A stretch of DNA of 56,323 nt from Gracilaria domingensis (GCA_022539475.1 VCMS01000347.1:60689-117011); one strand, 5' to 3'; shown: positions 1 to 10,620, counted from the first letter of the stretch. Translations and numbers: made by a program. The notes: generated by a model from the letters alone, not told the origin.

Positions 1-188
1 GCACATATCTACACTACTCTTCTAGAATTACTTAATTCTAAATCTATCGAGACACTAGACTAATTGTCCTGTCCAATCCTGCGCTTGCGCGTCCCACGTG
101 GTACAGTAGACACACGTGCCCGGGAGCTCGTGACCTCACCACCTTGGTCTTGTAGAGCCCCCGTTGATCTGGGCCGAGCTATACTACA
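1..188 (-). repeat. E1 3' LTR (partial, cut by window start)
   Basis: This stretch repeats 11151-11325. The last ~120 bases match closely (differences include single-base insertions in CACCTTGG versus CACTTGG and GGGCC versus GGCC). The first ~60 AT-rich bases differ by several indels. The plus-strand end ACTACA at 188 is the TG start of the LTR read on the coding strand, and a polypurine tract abuts it. Confidence 0.9.
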
Positions 189-200
189 GACCCCCCTCCT
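189..200 (-). other. E1 polypurine tract
   Basis: On the coding (minus) strand this reads AGGAGGGGGGTC directly before the TGTAGT start of the 3' LTR. It would be the plus-strand priming site for reverse transcription. E2 has an equivalent tract at 43324-43336. Confidence 0.8.
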
Positions 201-1176
201 ACCGACAGGCACGCCCCGTGGCTGCGAAGGTCCCACGGCGTTTGCCGCCTTTTCACCAAACGGTCGTCGGCGCGCATCGCCTGGCGCACGGCGCGTCTCG
301 CGATGACGCGAAGATGGCGCGGTGCACGGCGCGTTCGCCACATGCACTGCAGCGCCATTACCCACGCCGCCGTACCCCTCTGTGGTAGGTGCGATCGTAC
401 CTTACGTCCCTCGTGGTATTGGAACGCGAAACCCGCGAACCGCGACCATTCAGGTTGATCTTGTCGCGCGCCTGGTACCACGTGTTGTCTTCGCCTCTTT
501 GGTCCCTCCCGGAGGAGTCCGTCACTCCATCTTCCCCTGTCCGTCCTCCCCCTGGGCGGGTTAGTCCGGCTTACCAGTTGGTTTCGAGCCTCCCTTCGGT
601 GGGGTTCGCAGTTGTCAACCGATCGGCACACCGCCCCCTCGTGGTGTCGCTCCTATTCTCTGTGGCCACTTGGTCTTGTGCCGTACTGAGGTGATACCTC
701 GTTGGTTCCGACACGTACTGTCTCTCCGCTTGAGTGAGGGCGCCACTGGGGTGTCCGTTGCCTGGGCGGCCGCGTCGAGGAGACTCCTGCCCGTGGCTCT
801 TCAGACTTCGTGACCGGTACCGGTGCTGACGCCGCTTCTACCTAGTGGTCTGCCTCATCGGGGTGTTCAGGCTTGCTTCAGGTCCAGCCGAGGGGTTTAC
901 CCGACTGCGTGGCGTTCAGCGCCCCTCCACCTGGTTCCTCGCGGTCTCCTTCCGTCCCTTAGGTTCCCTCTGGGGTGGTTGTACCCTCCCTGGTTCACGG
1001 AACCCGTCCAGCCGGCGCACAACCCTGGTCATTTCACGGTGTGTCAGCTCGCTCGAGCGGCGTGCCCGTTCTCTGTGACCCTCCGGTTTCATCTAGTCAT
1101 CCAATTGGTGGTGTTCCTCTCTCGGTTGGTATCCTCCGTGGCACGCTCTCGCTCCAACTCGCGCCTTTTATACCTC

Positions 1177-3900
1177 ATGGGTGATCAACCCGCTTCCCCA
1201 ACGGGGTGGTCGATGACGTTCGAACGCCGTGAAGACGGTGCCGAGGAGGGCATCGCGCGCGCCCTTCCCGTTGTGGTGACCCCCGGGGGTGAGACGGCGC
1301 CGTTTCAATCGAATTACCACGTGGTTGACTCTTCGCAGCCCTGTTTGCCGTCCCAGACCGGTACACCTGTGTCCTTTCCATCGGGCGCCGAGGCTCCCGT
1401 GGAGGCCAACCACTTGGTATTGGAGGAGCCGCACTTCGACCCTATAAAGGGATATTCGGCTTCTGAAGTCTCTCCCTCGGCGGAGGTCAACCGTTCGGTT
1501 CGCGAAACTGTTGCCTCCAGGTCGAGATGTCTGGCAAGACCCTGGGGTAGCGCGCGGCCGCGAGGTGGCATGTTCAAGCCTAACACGCGGTCGAGTACGC
1601 GTTCTCGTCAAGACCCTTACGGTCGCGGTGGGTATGATCCCTACGCAGCCGCCGCGGGCCCGAGCAACGTTAACCCCTCTTGCGGTGGCCGGTACGGTGG
1701 AGGCTCAACAGCTGAATCCTCATGACCTTAATAGGACGCACGGGCAGCCGCATGCCCACTATGTGGCACGCTTTGCCGATATCTCCGCCGAATTGGTCGC
1801 TCTGGGGAACTGGCCTTTCCACATCAGTTCCTCACTCTGTCCCTTGCGGTTCCGCCACATGGGTCTCACGCAGTATACCGCAATTGCCCGTTGGGATTGT
1901 CGCCGGTTGGAGGCGGTGCCTATGGCACCTCCTCCACCACGCAAGGCGAGAAGCAGAGCCGGTTCGGTCGACAACAGTGTTTCCATGCGCGGCAGCGACA
2001 ACGAAGTTTCTATACTACATCCCGTGGCCGTACCGTCGGATCTCCCCTTCATCCGCTGCGATGGGAGGTCCACTACTTCCGCCGTTTGGTAGATATCCTT
2101 CACCGCTTGGACGAACCTGCTACGCACATCGAGGTCGATCTGGAGTACGTCGCGTTTGAGCGCCCTTTAGACACCAATTATTGGACTGACCGTGGGAGGT
2201 GGGCGACCGATGCGATGGCTGAGAGCCGTGTTCGTCACCGTAACAACCGTACGCGGACCATGTTCCTGTTCCACAACGTTGAGTATTGGTCGCAGAGCGA
2301 CCACAACCGCCGGACATGGTATGTCAATCGACCCTCTTGGTGGACCACTATGAAGTATGTCAGTGGCTGGGAAGTGCCGACCCCGCCGGTCCTTGCGTAC
2401 TTTGGTAGTAGCATCTCCCTCGAGAGGAACAACGCCTATGCCGTTTGGTCGGTCGCGCGCAGCGAGTGGGCCGTCATGGTGGCTATCCTCGCCCTTCAGG
2501 CTTCCGTGGAAGGTGTGACTTGGGACACGCGCTGCCCTGACAAGTCTGTCGGGATCAGCGGAACTCAACCAGTTGGTCGTATCTTCAATATTCCCAACGA
2601 TGTGGTCGGCGACATTCGTGCCATGGGGCTCTCCAACATCGTGGAGGGCACCAAATATACTGCGCAGCAGTTGGATGGCTACCTCACTGCGGTAAGTAAC
2701 CACAATTGGGGGCCTGAACAGGGTTGGGATGTCTACGACCCGGAGGTTCATAGCATCGTGCCTCTCCAACAGCAGCACATGGCTGGCGAAGACCCATTTG
2801 GTAATGACGATACCGTGATGGTGGCTGCCGAGAACTATGAGTCCCCCGCATTGCCTCCGTCGGCACCTGTACAGGCTACTCCTCCGACCAGCGTGGCTGC
2901 GCCTGTTCCAAGTGGTCCGGCGAACCCTCAGGCGGCTGCTCACCCTCCCGGACGGGCTGCCCAGGGGCCTCTTCGGGTTGGTTTCCAGTCGCTTCCGGTG
3001 AATCCGGTGCCCCCTGGTGGTGATAGTGGCGCGATACGGAGCGCTCTGGCTCGTCTCAACCACGCCTCGATGGTGCACTTCAACCGTCCTGGTCCCAATG
3101 ATATCCTCACCGCTGTGGATACTCTTACCAACTTGCTCCCCGTGGTTGCTCACCACGAGCGGCGCACTTCTGAGCTGCGACAGTTCCGCGACTACTTCCA
3201 GCGCAATCTCTACCGTGAGGTGACAGCCTATGTTGGTCAGTTGAGCAACCTTGTGGAAGGCCACGCGCCGTTACATCGACCCCCTGTGGAAAGTTTCAAC
3301 CCGTACGCTTCTGCGTCACAGCAACCTGCGACCCCAATGGTAGGCTTTGGTGGCCTTGGTACGTATCAACTCCCTGGTGGACCTCCTGGTGGTGGTGATC
3401 CTGCGGCACCTTTCCATACTCCGCTTGGTCCTCACAACGTTCCTCTTCCTCCAGCAAGTACTGGGACAGGAGCACCAAGTGGTTTCTCAACTGGTTTCCG
3501 TTCGGCTCCGCTTCCGCCGACGTCCGGTGCTCCTAGGCCGCCTACTGGTCTGACCCCCGGTGCAGGGCCGTCTAGTGGTCTTGCTCCTCCGACCTCTGGT
3601 GGCATCCCTCCGTCTAGCTTACCGCCTTCCTTCCATCCACCCACTGGTCCTGCGAATACCATGCCGGTAGTCAGCAGCGGTACCCCTGCGGGACCTGCTG
3701 GTACTTCTGCTCCCTTACCAAGTGGTGGTGCGCCACCGAGCGCGGCTAGCGGCGGGGGCGGAAGCTCCGCCGGACCTATGTCGGTGTCCTCTGGTCGTGG
3801 AGGTTCCGCTTCATCTCGCGGGACCTCCCGTGGACGTGGTCGCGTTCGTGGAACCAGTCGTGGACGCGGACGTGGCCGTGGGTCCTCCAAGGCCTCCTAA
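1177..3900 (+). CDS. E1 antisense gene (aORF), unknown function, frame changes
   Basis: The gene is antisense to gag-pol and tail to tail with pol (153-bp gap). A plausible ATG is at 1177. One frame is open 1177-1725 and again to 3900, but around 1690-2060 another frame carries the coding signal: there L.RFR..G....Y matches the E2 antisense protein. Two frameshifts or small introns are therefore implied. The core (about 2150-2700) has an F.RP motif, PSWW, PP..YFGS and a SEWAVMV segment, all with counterparts in E2. The last ~370 residues are Pro/Gly/Ser-rich and end in an Arg-Gly tail typical of nucleic-acid-binding proteins. No known domain is recognised. An AATAAA follows the stop. A DNA- or RNA-binding accessory protein is inference only. 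Confidence 0.7.
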
Positions 3901-3939
3901 GTCACCTCGTGGTTCCCTCTTCGTGGATTCTTCTCGACT

Positions 3940-3945
3940 AATAAA
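3940..3945 (+). terminator. Polyadenylation signal for the E1 antisense gene
   Basis: An AATAAA lies 40 bases after the aORF stop at 3900 and is followed by T-rich sequence. It supports a real plus-strand transcript ending between the antisense gene and the 3' end of pol. Confidence 0.5.
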
Positions 3946-4052
3946 GTGTCTTGCATTGTGTTCTCTGATCTTCTTTTGTTTTCCTGTTAGGTTAGTTAGT
4001 TAGCTTTTCGTGTAGCGTGGCGTTTAACGGCTTCGATAACCCCCCCCCTTCC

Positions 4053-7000
4053 TTAGCGACGCGTACCACGCGAAGCAATACCAGTTGGTGGGGGCGTTCG
4101 CCCTTGTTTGCGCCAGTATCGGATGATGAAGTTGTTAGGGATATGACCAGGTGGTTCCATAGAGTCGTGCTCGGGCGACCATCCATACCATCTTACCCGG
4201 TAGCGCATACCCTTTGTGGTGTGTTCGTGACCTACAATGGTGTCAATGGCGCACTCCTGAGTGTCTACTTGAGGGTGTGACTCTTCCATTTGGTCATGGG
4301 GTGCGTGGCTCCCCGTGGGTGGTGTGACCCGTTGGTCTTGCCTAGGCTCGATCTCCTGTGCCGCTTGGGTCGTGGGGTCAGCCGTTACGGCTCTGGTGGA
4401 AGGTTGACCGCTCGGCTGACTCATCATAGGAGGGGGTATGGGAGACGTTTGCTCCCTCTCCGCTTCCTGCTGCGTTGGCTCACCTATTGGTTGTGCATTC
4501 GCTGTCGTCGGTTGTGCGGCCTTGACAATCCTGTCGATGGAGACCGTGTTCTCCAAACCTTCCATTATGACCGTAGCGGTATGCTCGTCGGAGCGAATCA
4601 CCTTGTATGGTCCCGTGGACTTGGGTAGTAGTTTAGAATTGATATCCTCCTCAAGGCGGATGTCCTCTTCCATCTCCGCTGGGGTTGGTCGCTTACCTTT
4701 TGGTGGCACGTCGAGGAAGACCATGTCTCCTGCTACCACTTTGGTCACTTTGCTCACCGTTCGGTCATAGTCCGCTTTATACCGTTCTTGGGCTGCTGTC
4801 ATCTTAACTTTGGCAGCAGCCAAAGCGGCGCGTAACTTCTGGAGTATGTCTCTCTTGACCTTCGTCGGTGTGAGTGTCCCGGCCGCTTCCGAGCGGTCAG
4901 GTCCGGGCTGGACGATAATACCATGTGGTGTTCGCGAAAGTACCAGGTCGAATGGGGTTGTTTGAGTGACCCTGTGGACCTGGAGGTTGTACGCATATGT
5001 CAATGGTTGGACATACTCCGACCATGTGGTTTGGTGCTCTTCGACATAGTGCCGTAGGCGTGCCACTAGGGTCTTATTGAAGCGTTCCACTTGGCCGTTT
5101 GTTTGCGGATGATAGGCCGTGGTAAAGTAGTGCTTGACCCCTAGCATTGTACAAACCGCCTCGAAGAACTTAGAAGCTAGGTTCGAACCGTTATCGGTCA
5201 GTAGGTACATGGGAGCACCGTACGGGTAGACCCAATTCTCCAGGAAGGCTGTCGCTAGTGTCGTTGCCGTTTGGTTCTTCAGAGGTATGGCTCTGGTGAG
5301 CTTTGTGAACCTGTCGGTTATGACTACTACAAAGCGATAACCCTCTGAGGTCTTGGGCAGGGGCCCCAGTATGTCGATTGCTACGAATTCCAGGGGCCCC
5401 GCCGCCGGGAATAGCTTTAGGTACTTCCTGTGCTTCGCCACACCACCTCGGGTCTTAATGCACGAATTGCATTGCGCCACATAGGTATATACATCGTTAG
5501 CCATATGCGGCCAGTAGAATTGCCTCCGAAGGGTATAGTACAACCGCGTGGCTCCAGGGTGCCCCGAAAGCCGTGGATTGTGTGACAGATATAACACCCT
5601 TTGTCTTAATGACTCAGGTACGACCTTCTGGAGAGATCCGTCTAAAGGTGAGCGTCTGATGAGGTACCCATTGTGGTCGACGTCGAAATGAGAATCCTTC
5701 CTTCCAAGTACGTCAGCGAGCGTTTTGCACAACCTATCGGTCGACTGTTCGCGTAAGAATTCCTCACGGGTGATTGGAGCGTGTTCCCCTTCCTCCACAG
5801 GAAGGAGGGTCTCCACTACCACTTGGTACGTACTGTCATCATGCCAATATCCCTTCAGAACTTCATTGACCTCGTGGTTAGCTAGTTCTATAGTAAAGCA
5901 TGGGATGTCGTCGTCCACTGGGTCAGTGTCCAATCCTTCGGTATTCAACCGGGACAATGCATCCGCCACTCGGTGCTTGACCCCGGGGCGGTACTGCACA
6001 TCGTACTCAAACTCCGAGAGTCTCAGACGCCATCGGGCCAGACGACCCGATGCGTCCGCCAAGCCTAATATCCACCTCAAGGAGTCGTGATCCGTTCGGA
6101 GCGTGAAGCGCACACCATATAGGTAAGGACGTAGCATGAGCATGCTCCAAACAACCGCTAGGCATTCCTTCTCCGTTACGGTGTAGTTCTGCTCCGCTTG
6201 GTTAAGAGCTCTACTCCAATACCCAATTGGTGCGAGCTTGCCGTCCTCCTGTTCCTGCATTAGGCAGCAACCTATTTGGGCGTCCGACGCATCCGTGTCC
6301 AGTGTATACGGGAGTCCCGTTTTGGGCAATGCCAGTACCGGTGGGGAGAGAAGCGCTGCTTTCAATGTATAGAACGCCTCTACCTCGTCCTCTTCCAGGT
6401 GGTCAAAGTGTGTGGGCTGCCCCTTCTGCAACCTCCGGTTCAAGGGTGCGGCTATCTTTGCAAAACCCTTGATGAACCGCCGGTAGACGTTGCATAGACC
6501 TATAAAGGATCGTATGTCCGTCTGCGACGTAGGGAGCTTCGCTTCCTGTACCGCTCGGATATTCCGTTTGGTCACTTCGAGTTTCCCGGGGCTTATTGTA
6601 TGCCCTAGGTACTCTACCTCTTGGTTGAAGAACATACACTTTCGTAGTTTGAGGGTCACGCCTGCCTCTTGTAGCAACTGCAGTACCACTTGGACGTGCG
6701 AGAAGTGCTCCTCTATGGACCTCGAGTAGATGACTACGTCATCTATGTATACCAATGCGGTTGTCCACTTCACTTTAGACAGTATGATGTCTAACGCCCT
6801 TTGGAAGGTAGCGGGGGCGTTTCTTAAACCAAACGGCATGCGTAAGAAGCGATACAGGCCTGCGTGGCATGTAAACGCAGTCTTATCACGGTCACCCTCT
6901 GGTATTTCGATCTGCCAATACCCGCAGTTGGCGTCCAGTGTGGTAAAGATGTTCGCATTTCCTAGGGAGTCGATGCATTCATCCATCCTCGGGATGGGGT

Positions 7001-8495
7001 ACGAGTCCCTTACCGTTACGGCATTAAGTTTTCTGTAGTCAATACAGAACCTCATACGGGTCTCTCCTCGTTTTTGGACTAGCACTACAGGGCTAGCCCA
7101 TTCCGAGTTTGCCGGTTCTATAACCCCCTCGCGAAGCATCCGCTCTACCTCCTCCAGCTCTACCTCACGGGCCTTATGTCCCGCGCGGTATGGCTGTTGG
7201 TGGATGGGACGGGAGTCCGGTTTGAGGTCAATCCTGTGCTGGGTGGCCTTAATGGCTCCCAGCTTACCCGACCACATGGTACTGAATGGCTCCAGGAGTC
7301 CAAGGATCCGAGCTCTGAGCTCTTCCCCTTCAAGTCCTATATTCACCTCCGTCTTCCAATTGGTCACTGGGTCGAGCTCCAGTTTCTGGTCTTGTCGCTC
7401 AGCTAGTCGCTGCACCATATGGTCTGTTCGCGACGAATTGACCGAATTGACACTGCCCCCCCCTTCCTTAGCATCCACGACCTCGTGGGACCATTGTGGT
7501 ATAATCGTAAAGATCGTACGGGGAGCCGGTAAGGCAAGACCAATTACGGTGTGTTTTGGCAACTTGACCGGGCGGTTGCTGAAGTTACTGAGGTAGACCT
7601 GAAACGGTTTTGTCGGTATGTTGTCGACTATACCATTCGCCATTAAGGTCATGTGTCGTTCGGCCAACCGTGAATGGTTCTGAATGGATAACAGGCCAGG
7701 TTGTTGGCATGTGACCTTCACTACCAAGTGGTTCATAGGCGGTATTGTTACCGCCTTTGCCAATCGCACCTTGTTGGAGAGTGTGTTTTCCGGGACCGGT
7801 TGGTGTCGAGTGCGGTTCTCTTTCGGAGAGGCACCCTTGTGGTTACCAATAATGGCGATCCGGGGGCCATTATGGAACAGAACTGTCTTAGAACGTGGAA
7901 AAATTGCCCTGACATGCTGGTCTATAAAGGTTGTGCCGAGGATACAGTCTGTTGCCAGTTGGTTAACGACTATGAAGCGAACTCGGACCCTCATGGTGTC
8001 AATCAATACCATTATGGTAAGCGCTCCCATGACGGTTAGTGGTCTGTTGTTGGCGTCAACCAGTGGGTTAGTTAATGTACATGGCTGAAGCTTATTAAGT
8101 TGTCTGTTAGTTAATAGTTTGGCATTCACCAGATTGGGTCCTGCCCCGGTGTCCAGGACAGTGACGCATGGTACCAAGTGGTTAGAAGTAAACCCGAGGG
8201 TGATGTTTACCTTATAGTTACTATGCTTGAGAAAGCATATCGGTTCGGTGCCGTCCATGAGGCTCTCCTCCCCTGTAACCAATGGGTAATTGTCCATACT
8301 TGCACCACTTGGTTCTGGAAGGCCTTCCGTCTTCGGACAGTTGGGAAGGCCTCTATCCCAACTGTTCGGCGTTTTCCGCCTGCGGGGCGGGATCCGTTTG
8401 GTCCTGCTCCGTGACGAGGTGTACCTGATGAGGTGTGGCTGCATTGGGTCGCGCATTTGCGTGTCCCGTGCCTGCGCTCCGTGCCGGGGGCCCAA
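4053..8495 (-). CDS. pol: E1 Pol: protease, reverse transcriptase, RNase H, integrase, chromodomain
   Basis: A 1480-codon open frame. An aspartic protease with DTGA is near residue 114. The RT (about 470-640) has FCIDYRKLNAV and the catalytic YIDD near 583. RNase H (about 735-860) has TDAS, a catalytic Glu and the TDH motif. The integrase has an HHCC zinc segment near 960-1010 and a DDE core with AIDILGPL, LTDNGSN and HPQTNGQVERFN. A chromodomain lies at about 1395-1455 (YRVRWYGWSPEHDSMEP). The first codon of the open frame is TTG, so Pol is presumably made by frameshifting from gag. The two frames overlap at 8353-8495, with pol in the +1 frame relative to gag, as in yeast Ty3. All catalytic residues seen are intact. 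Confidence 0.95.
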   Translation of the reverse strand: MGPRHGAQARDTQMRDPMQPHLIRYTSSRSRTKRIPPRRRKTPNSWDRGLPNCPKTEGLPEPSGASMDNYPLVTGEESLMDGTEPICFLKHSNYKVNITLGFTSNHLVPCVTVLDTGAGPNLVNAKLLTNRQLNKLQPCTLTNPLVDANNRPLTVMGALTIMVLIDTMRVRVRFIVVNQLATDCILGTTFIDQHVRAIFPRSKTVLFHNGPRIAIIGNHKGASPKENRTRHQPVPENTLSNKVRLAKAVTIPPMNHLVVKVTCQQPGLLSIQNHSRLAERHMTLMANGIVDNIPTKPFQVYLSNFSNRPVKLPKHTVIGLALPAPRTIFTIIPQWSHEVVDAKEGGGSVNSVNSSRTDHMVQRLAERQDQKLELDPVTNWKTEVNIGLEGEELRARILGLLEPFSTMWSGKLGAIKATQHRIDLKPDSRPIHQQPYRAGHKAREVELEEVERMLREGVIEPANSEWASPVVLVQKRGETRMRFCIDYRKLNAVTVRDSYPIPRMDECIDSLGNANIFTTLDANCGYWQIEIPEGDRDKTAFTCHAGLYRFLRMPFGLRNAPATFQRALDIILSKVKWTTALVYIDDVVIYSRSIEEHFSHVQVVLQLLQEAGVTLKLRKCMFFNQEVEYLGHTISPGKLEVTKRNIRAVQEAKLPTSQTDIRSFIGLCNVYRRFIKGFAKIAAPLNRRLQKGQPTHFDHLEEDEVEAFYTLKAALLSPPVLALPKTGLPYTLDTDASDAQIGCCLMQEQEDGKLAPIGYWSRALNQAEQNYTVTEKECLAVVWSMLMLRPYLYGVRFTLRTDHDSLRWILGLADASGRLARWRLRLSEFEYDVQYRPGVKHRVADALSRLNTEGLDTDPVDDDIPCFTIELANHEVNEVLKGYWHDDSTYQVVVETLLPVEEGEHAPITREEFLREQSTDRLCKTLADVLGRKDSHFDVDHNGYLIRRSPLDGSLQKVVPESLRQRVLYLSHNPRLSGHPGATRLYYTLRRQFYWPHMANDVYTYVAQCNSCIKTRGGVAKHRKYLKLFPAAGPLEFVAIDILGPLPKTSEGYRFVVVITDRFTKLTRAIPLKNQTATTLATAFLENWVYPYGAPMYLLTDNGSNLASKFFEAVCTMLGVKHYFTTAYHPQTNGQVERFNKTLVARLRHYVEEHQTTWSEYVQPLTYAYNLQVHRVTQTTPFDLVLSRTPHGIIVQPGPDRSEAAGTLTPTKVKRDILQKLRAALAAAKVKMTAAQERYKADYDRTVSKVTKVVAGDMVFLDVPPKGKRPTPAEMEEDIRLEEDINSKLLPKSTGPYKVIRSDEHTATVIMEGLENTVSIDRIVKAAQPTTANAQPIGEPTQQEAEREQTSPIPPPMMSQPSGQPSTRAVTADPTTQAAQEIEPRQDQRVTPPTGSHAPHDQMEESHPQVDTQECAIDTIVGHEHTTKGMRYRVRWYGWSPEHDSMEPPGHIPNNFIIRYWRKQGRTPPPTGIASRGTRR
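8333..8369 (-). other. Hairpin at the gag stop, possible frameshift-stimulating structure
   Basis: ACAGTTGGGA (8337-8346) pairs with TCCCAACTGT (8356-8365) across a 9-base loop, with partial pairing beyond. It straddles the gag stop codon (8353-8355) at the end of the gag/pol overlap. A role in frameshifting is inference. Confidence 0.4.
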
Positions 8496-10620
8496 ATATA
8501 TCCTGGTGGTTCTGCTGGCGAGCAGTCAGGAGAGCGTTCCTGTTCTGCGGAGCCACACTTGGGCACGCTGTTGCCAAGTGGTGGGGCGACAAACAGAACC
8601 AACAGAGGAGATTGCCGGTTGTGGGGTCCTTCATTGCGAGCGACGACGCGCGCGATGGAGGACGGCTTCCAGTAGGTACTGCACTCCGTTGCTGCGGGTA
8701 TGGTCCTTGTTCACCATATTGCTTGAATGGTACCGCTAGGACCGGGCTGACCGGTACGGATACCTGTGATGGTGGAGCTGAGGTTTGTCTTGAGGGTGGC
8801 TCGCTGGATAGCGAGCTGGACCAAGAGGTATTACCGTGCGATCGAGTTGTCGGTTGCGCATGCACCAAGTGGACTGGGTGACCCTGGGAGGCGTATTGTG
8901 TGGACGCCTCCTCCGTAGTGGTCTCCTCTTCCTCTACGTCAAACACTGACCGCCTGGTCTTTCCTTTCTCCTTCGATGGTTTGCCGAGTGGTGCGGAGTC
9001 TTTCCTGGCCCCTGACCGAACGGTGTCGCCTAGTCCCTGTGCATGGCGGGCTAGTGCGTTGTAGTCGACCGTGCGGTTGGTAGCTAGGTAGTTACGAACC
9101 TGTGATCGGATAGACTTCGCCACGTTGTCGGCGTACATCGATTTCAACCTTTTAGTAGTAAAGACGCTTCCACAGCGGGAGGCTAATGCCCATAAGGAGC
9201 GAGCGAATTCCAATTCGGTTTGTCCCGCGCACTGGCGGTACGCAAGCACCTCTGCGTACGCCTCCTGGATTACCTCATCGGTCGCGTAGGTTTCCAGTAG
9301 GAAGTTAACCACCTGTGGGTATGTTGTCAACATTTCCGTTTGGTCTTCGTCCACCGCCATGGTGTTCCCTTGGAGGCGGCTGTGGAGCAACGCTCCAGCC
9401 TGACCAGTTAGGTAAAATTGAAACAGCCACATGGCTGCTGCCTCTGAAAACCCATTCTGATCACAAGCGATCTTGAAACTTTGAAGGAAATCAATGATCG
9501 CAATAGGGTCATCCCCGCTAAAGCGAGTTTCACCCAGTTGGAAACGAAGCTTCCTATGATGCTTCGTTATCTTCTGAGCTACCTCTTTGGTATACTCAGC
9601 CTGTCTGTTCTCTAACCTATAGGTACGATAGTCAACCGCTTTGGTGAATAAATCATTGAGCGGCGTAAGCACCTCTAGGTCAGTCTCCTCGTCGGAAGTT
9701 GAGTCCGAATCGTTATACCTTTTGGTCTTACCCTTGCGGGGATTCTTTCCTTTCTTCTTGCGAGAGTCCTTCCTCTTGCGTCGTGAACCTGTACGGTCGT
9801 CGTCTCCTGACGAATCCGAATCGGTGTCTGAGGACGAAGAGTCCGAGTCCGACCGGCGACTCTTTCTCTTTCCCCTTTTGGTTTTCTTCTTCTTACCATT
9901 TGGTTTACGTCGACGCTCGTCTCCTGAGCTCGACGAATCTCCATCAGGGTCTCCACCACTTGGTCCTGACGGAGCTACACCAGTAGGTTGGGGGAGGTAA
10001 ACGTACCTCGGGCCCTCCATCCCTGGAGGCTCTGCCACTTTCCCCATGCGGTCGATAAATCCTTCACCAGTCGGTTTTGTAGGAAGGTTGGGGTGGAGAA
10101 TACCAAGTGGTTTGGTGGCGTCTACTGCAGGCGGGGGAGCTTGCTTCATGAGCGCGGCCTGGGCCACCATCTCAGGTTGAAGCTTAGCCCCCTGCTGCTG
10201 CAGAGCCAGCATAACCAATCGGTCGATGTGTCCTCGCACCTCGTTTTCGAGGTACTGTAACACCACCACAGGTACCTTGTCGAGGACCTCCTGGGAGGCT
10301 CGATCAACTACCACTCGGGTGACCTCGTCCAAGTCCAGTCGCGGTCCGACTGGCACCTCCATTTGGTCTACCACTGGGGTTGTTACAGGAGCGGGCTCCG
10401 CCCTTGCGGAGCCTGCTCCTCCGTCCACTTGGTCAGCCCGGGGAAGGGTCGAGGGGCCCCCAGCCTCTCGGTCTACCTTCTTCCCCCTCGGTGGGCGTTC
10501 CTTCCGAATCAGGTCCTCCGGGTTATCCAACACCGGATAGGACACTGAACCCCGTATGGGGTGACCACTTGGTGGAGCGCTCGGCGCCCTATTTGGGTAG
10601 CGCGCGCCCCGTTTCTCCAT
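8353..10620 (-). CDS. gag: E1 Gag (capsid and nucleocapsid)
   Basis: 755 residues from ATG at 10620. Residues ~225-320 are a Ser/Asp/Lys/Arg-rich low-complexity tract. The following segment (about 350-520) has the FSGDDP...FL pattern of retrotransposon capsids. A perfect CCHC zinc knuckle, CWFCLSPHHLATAC, starts near residue 673. The stop at 8353 lies inside the open pol frame. Gag would form the virus-like particle and package element RNA. No internal stop is seen. Confidence 0.92.
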   Translation of the reverse strand: MEKRGARYPNRAPSAPPSGHPIRGSVSYPVLDNPEDLIRKERPPRGKKVDREAGGPSTLPRADQVDGGAGSARAEPAPVTTPVVDQMEVPVGPRLDLDEVTRVVVDRASQEVLDKVPVVVLQYLENEVRGHIDRLVMLALQQQGAKLQPEMVAQAALMKQAPPPAVDATKPLGILHPNLPTKPTGEGFIDRMGKVAEPPGMEGPRYVYLPQPTGVAPSGPSGGDPDGDSSSSGDERRRKPNGKKKKTKRGKRKSRRSDSDSSSSDTDSDSSGDDDRTGSRRKRKDSRKKKGKNPRKGKTKRYNDSDSTSDEETDLEVLTPLNDLFTKAVDYRTYRLENRQAEYTKEVAQKITKHHRKLRFQLGETRFSGDDPIAIIDFLQSFKIACDQNGFSEAAAMWLFQFYLTGQAGALLHSRLQGNTMAVDEDQTEMLTTYPQVVNFLLETYATDEVIQEAYAEVLAYRQCAGQTELEFARSLWALASRCGSVFTTKRLKSMYADNVAKSIRSQVRNYLATNRTVDYNALARHAQGLGDTVRSGARKDSAPLGKPSKEKGKTRRSVFDVEEEETTTEEASTQYASQGHPVHLVHAQPTTRSHGNTSWSSSLSSEPPSRQTSAPPSQVSVPVSPVLAVPFKQYGEQGPYPQQRSAVPTGSRPPSRASSLAMKDPTTGNLLCWFCLSPHHLATACPSVAPQNRNALLTARQQNHQDIFGPPARSAGTGHANARPNAATPHQVHLVTEQDQTDPAPQAENAEQLG

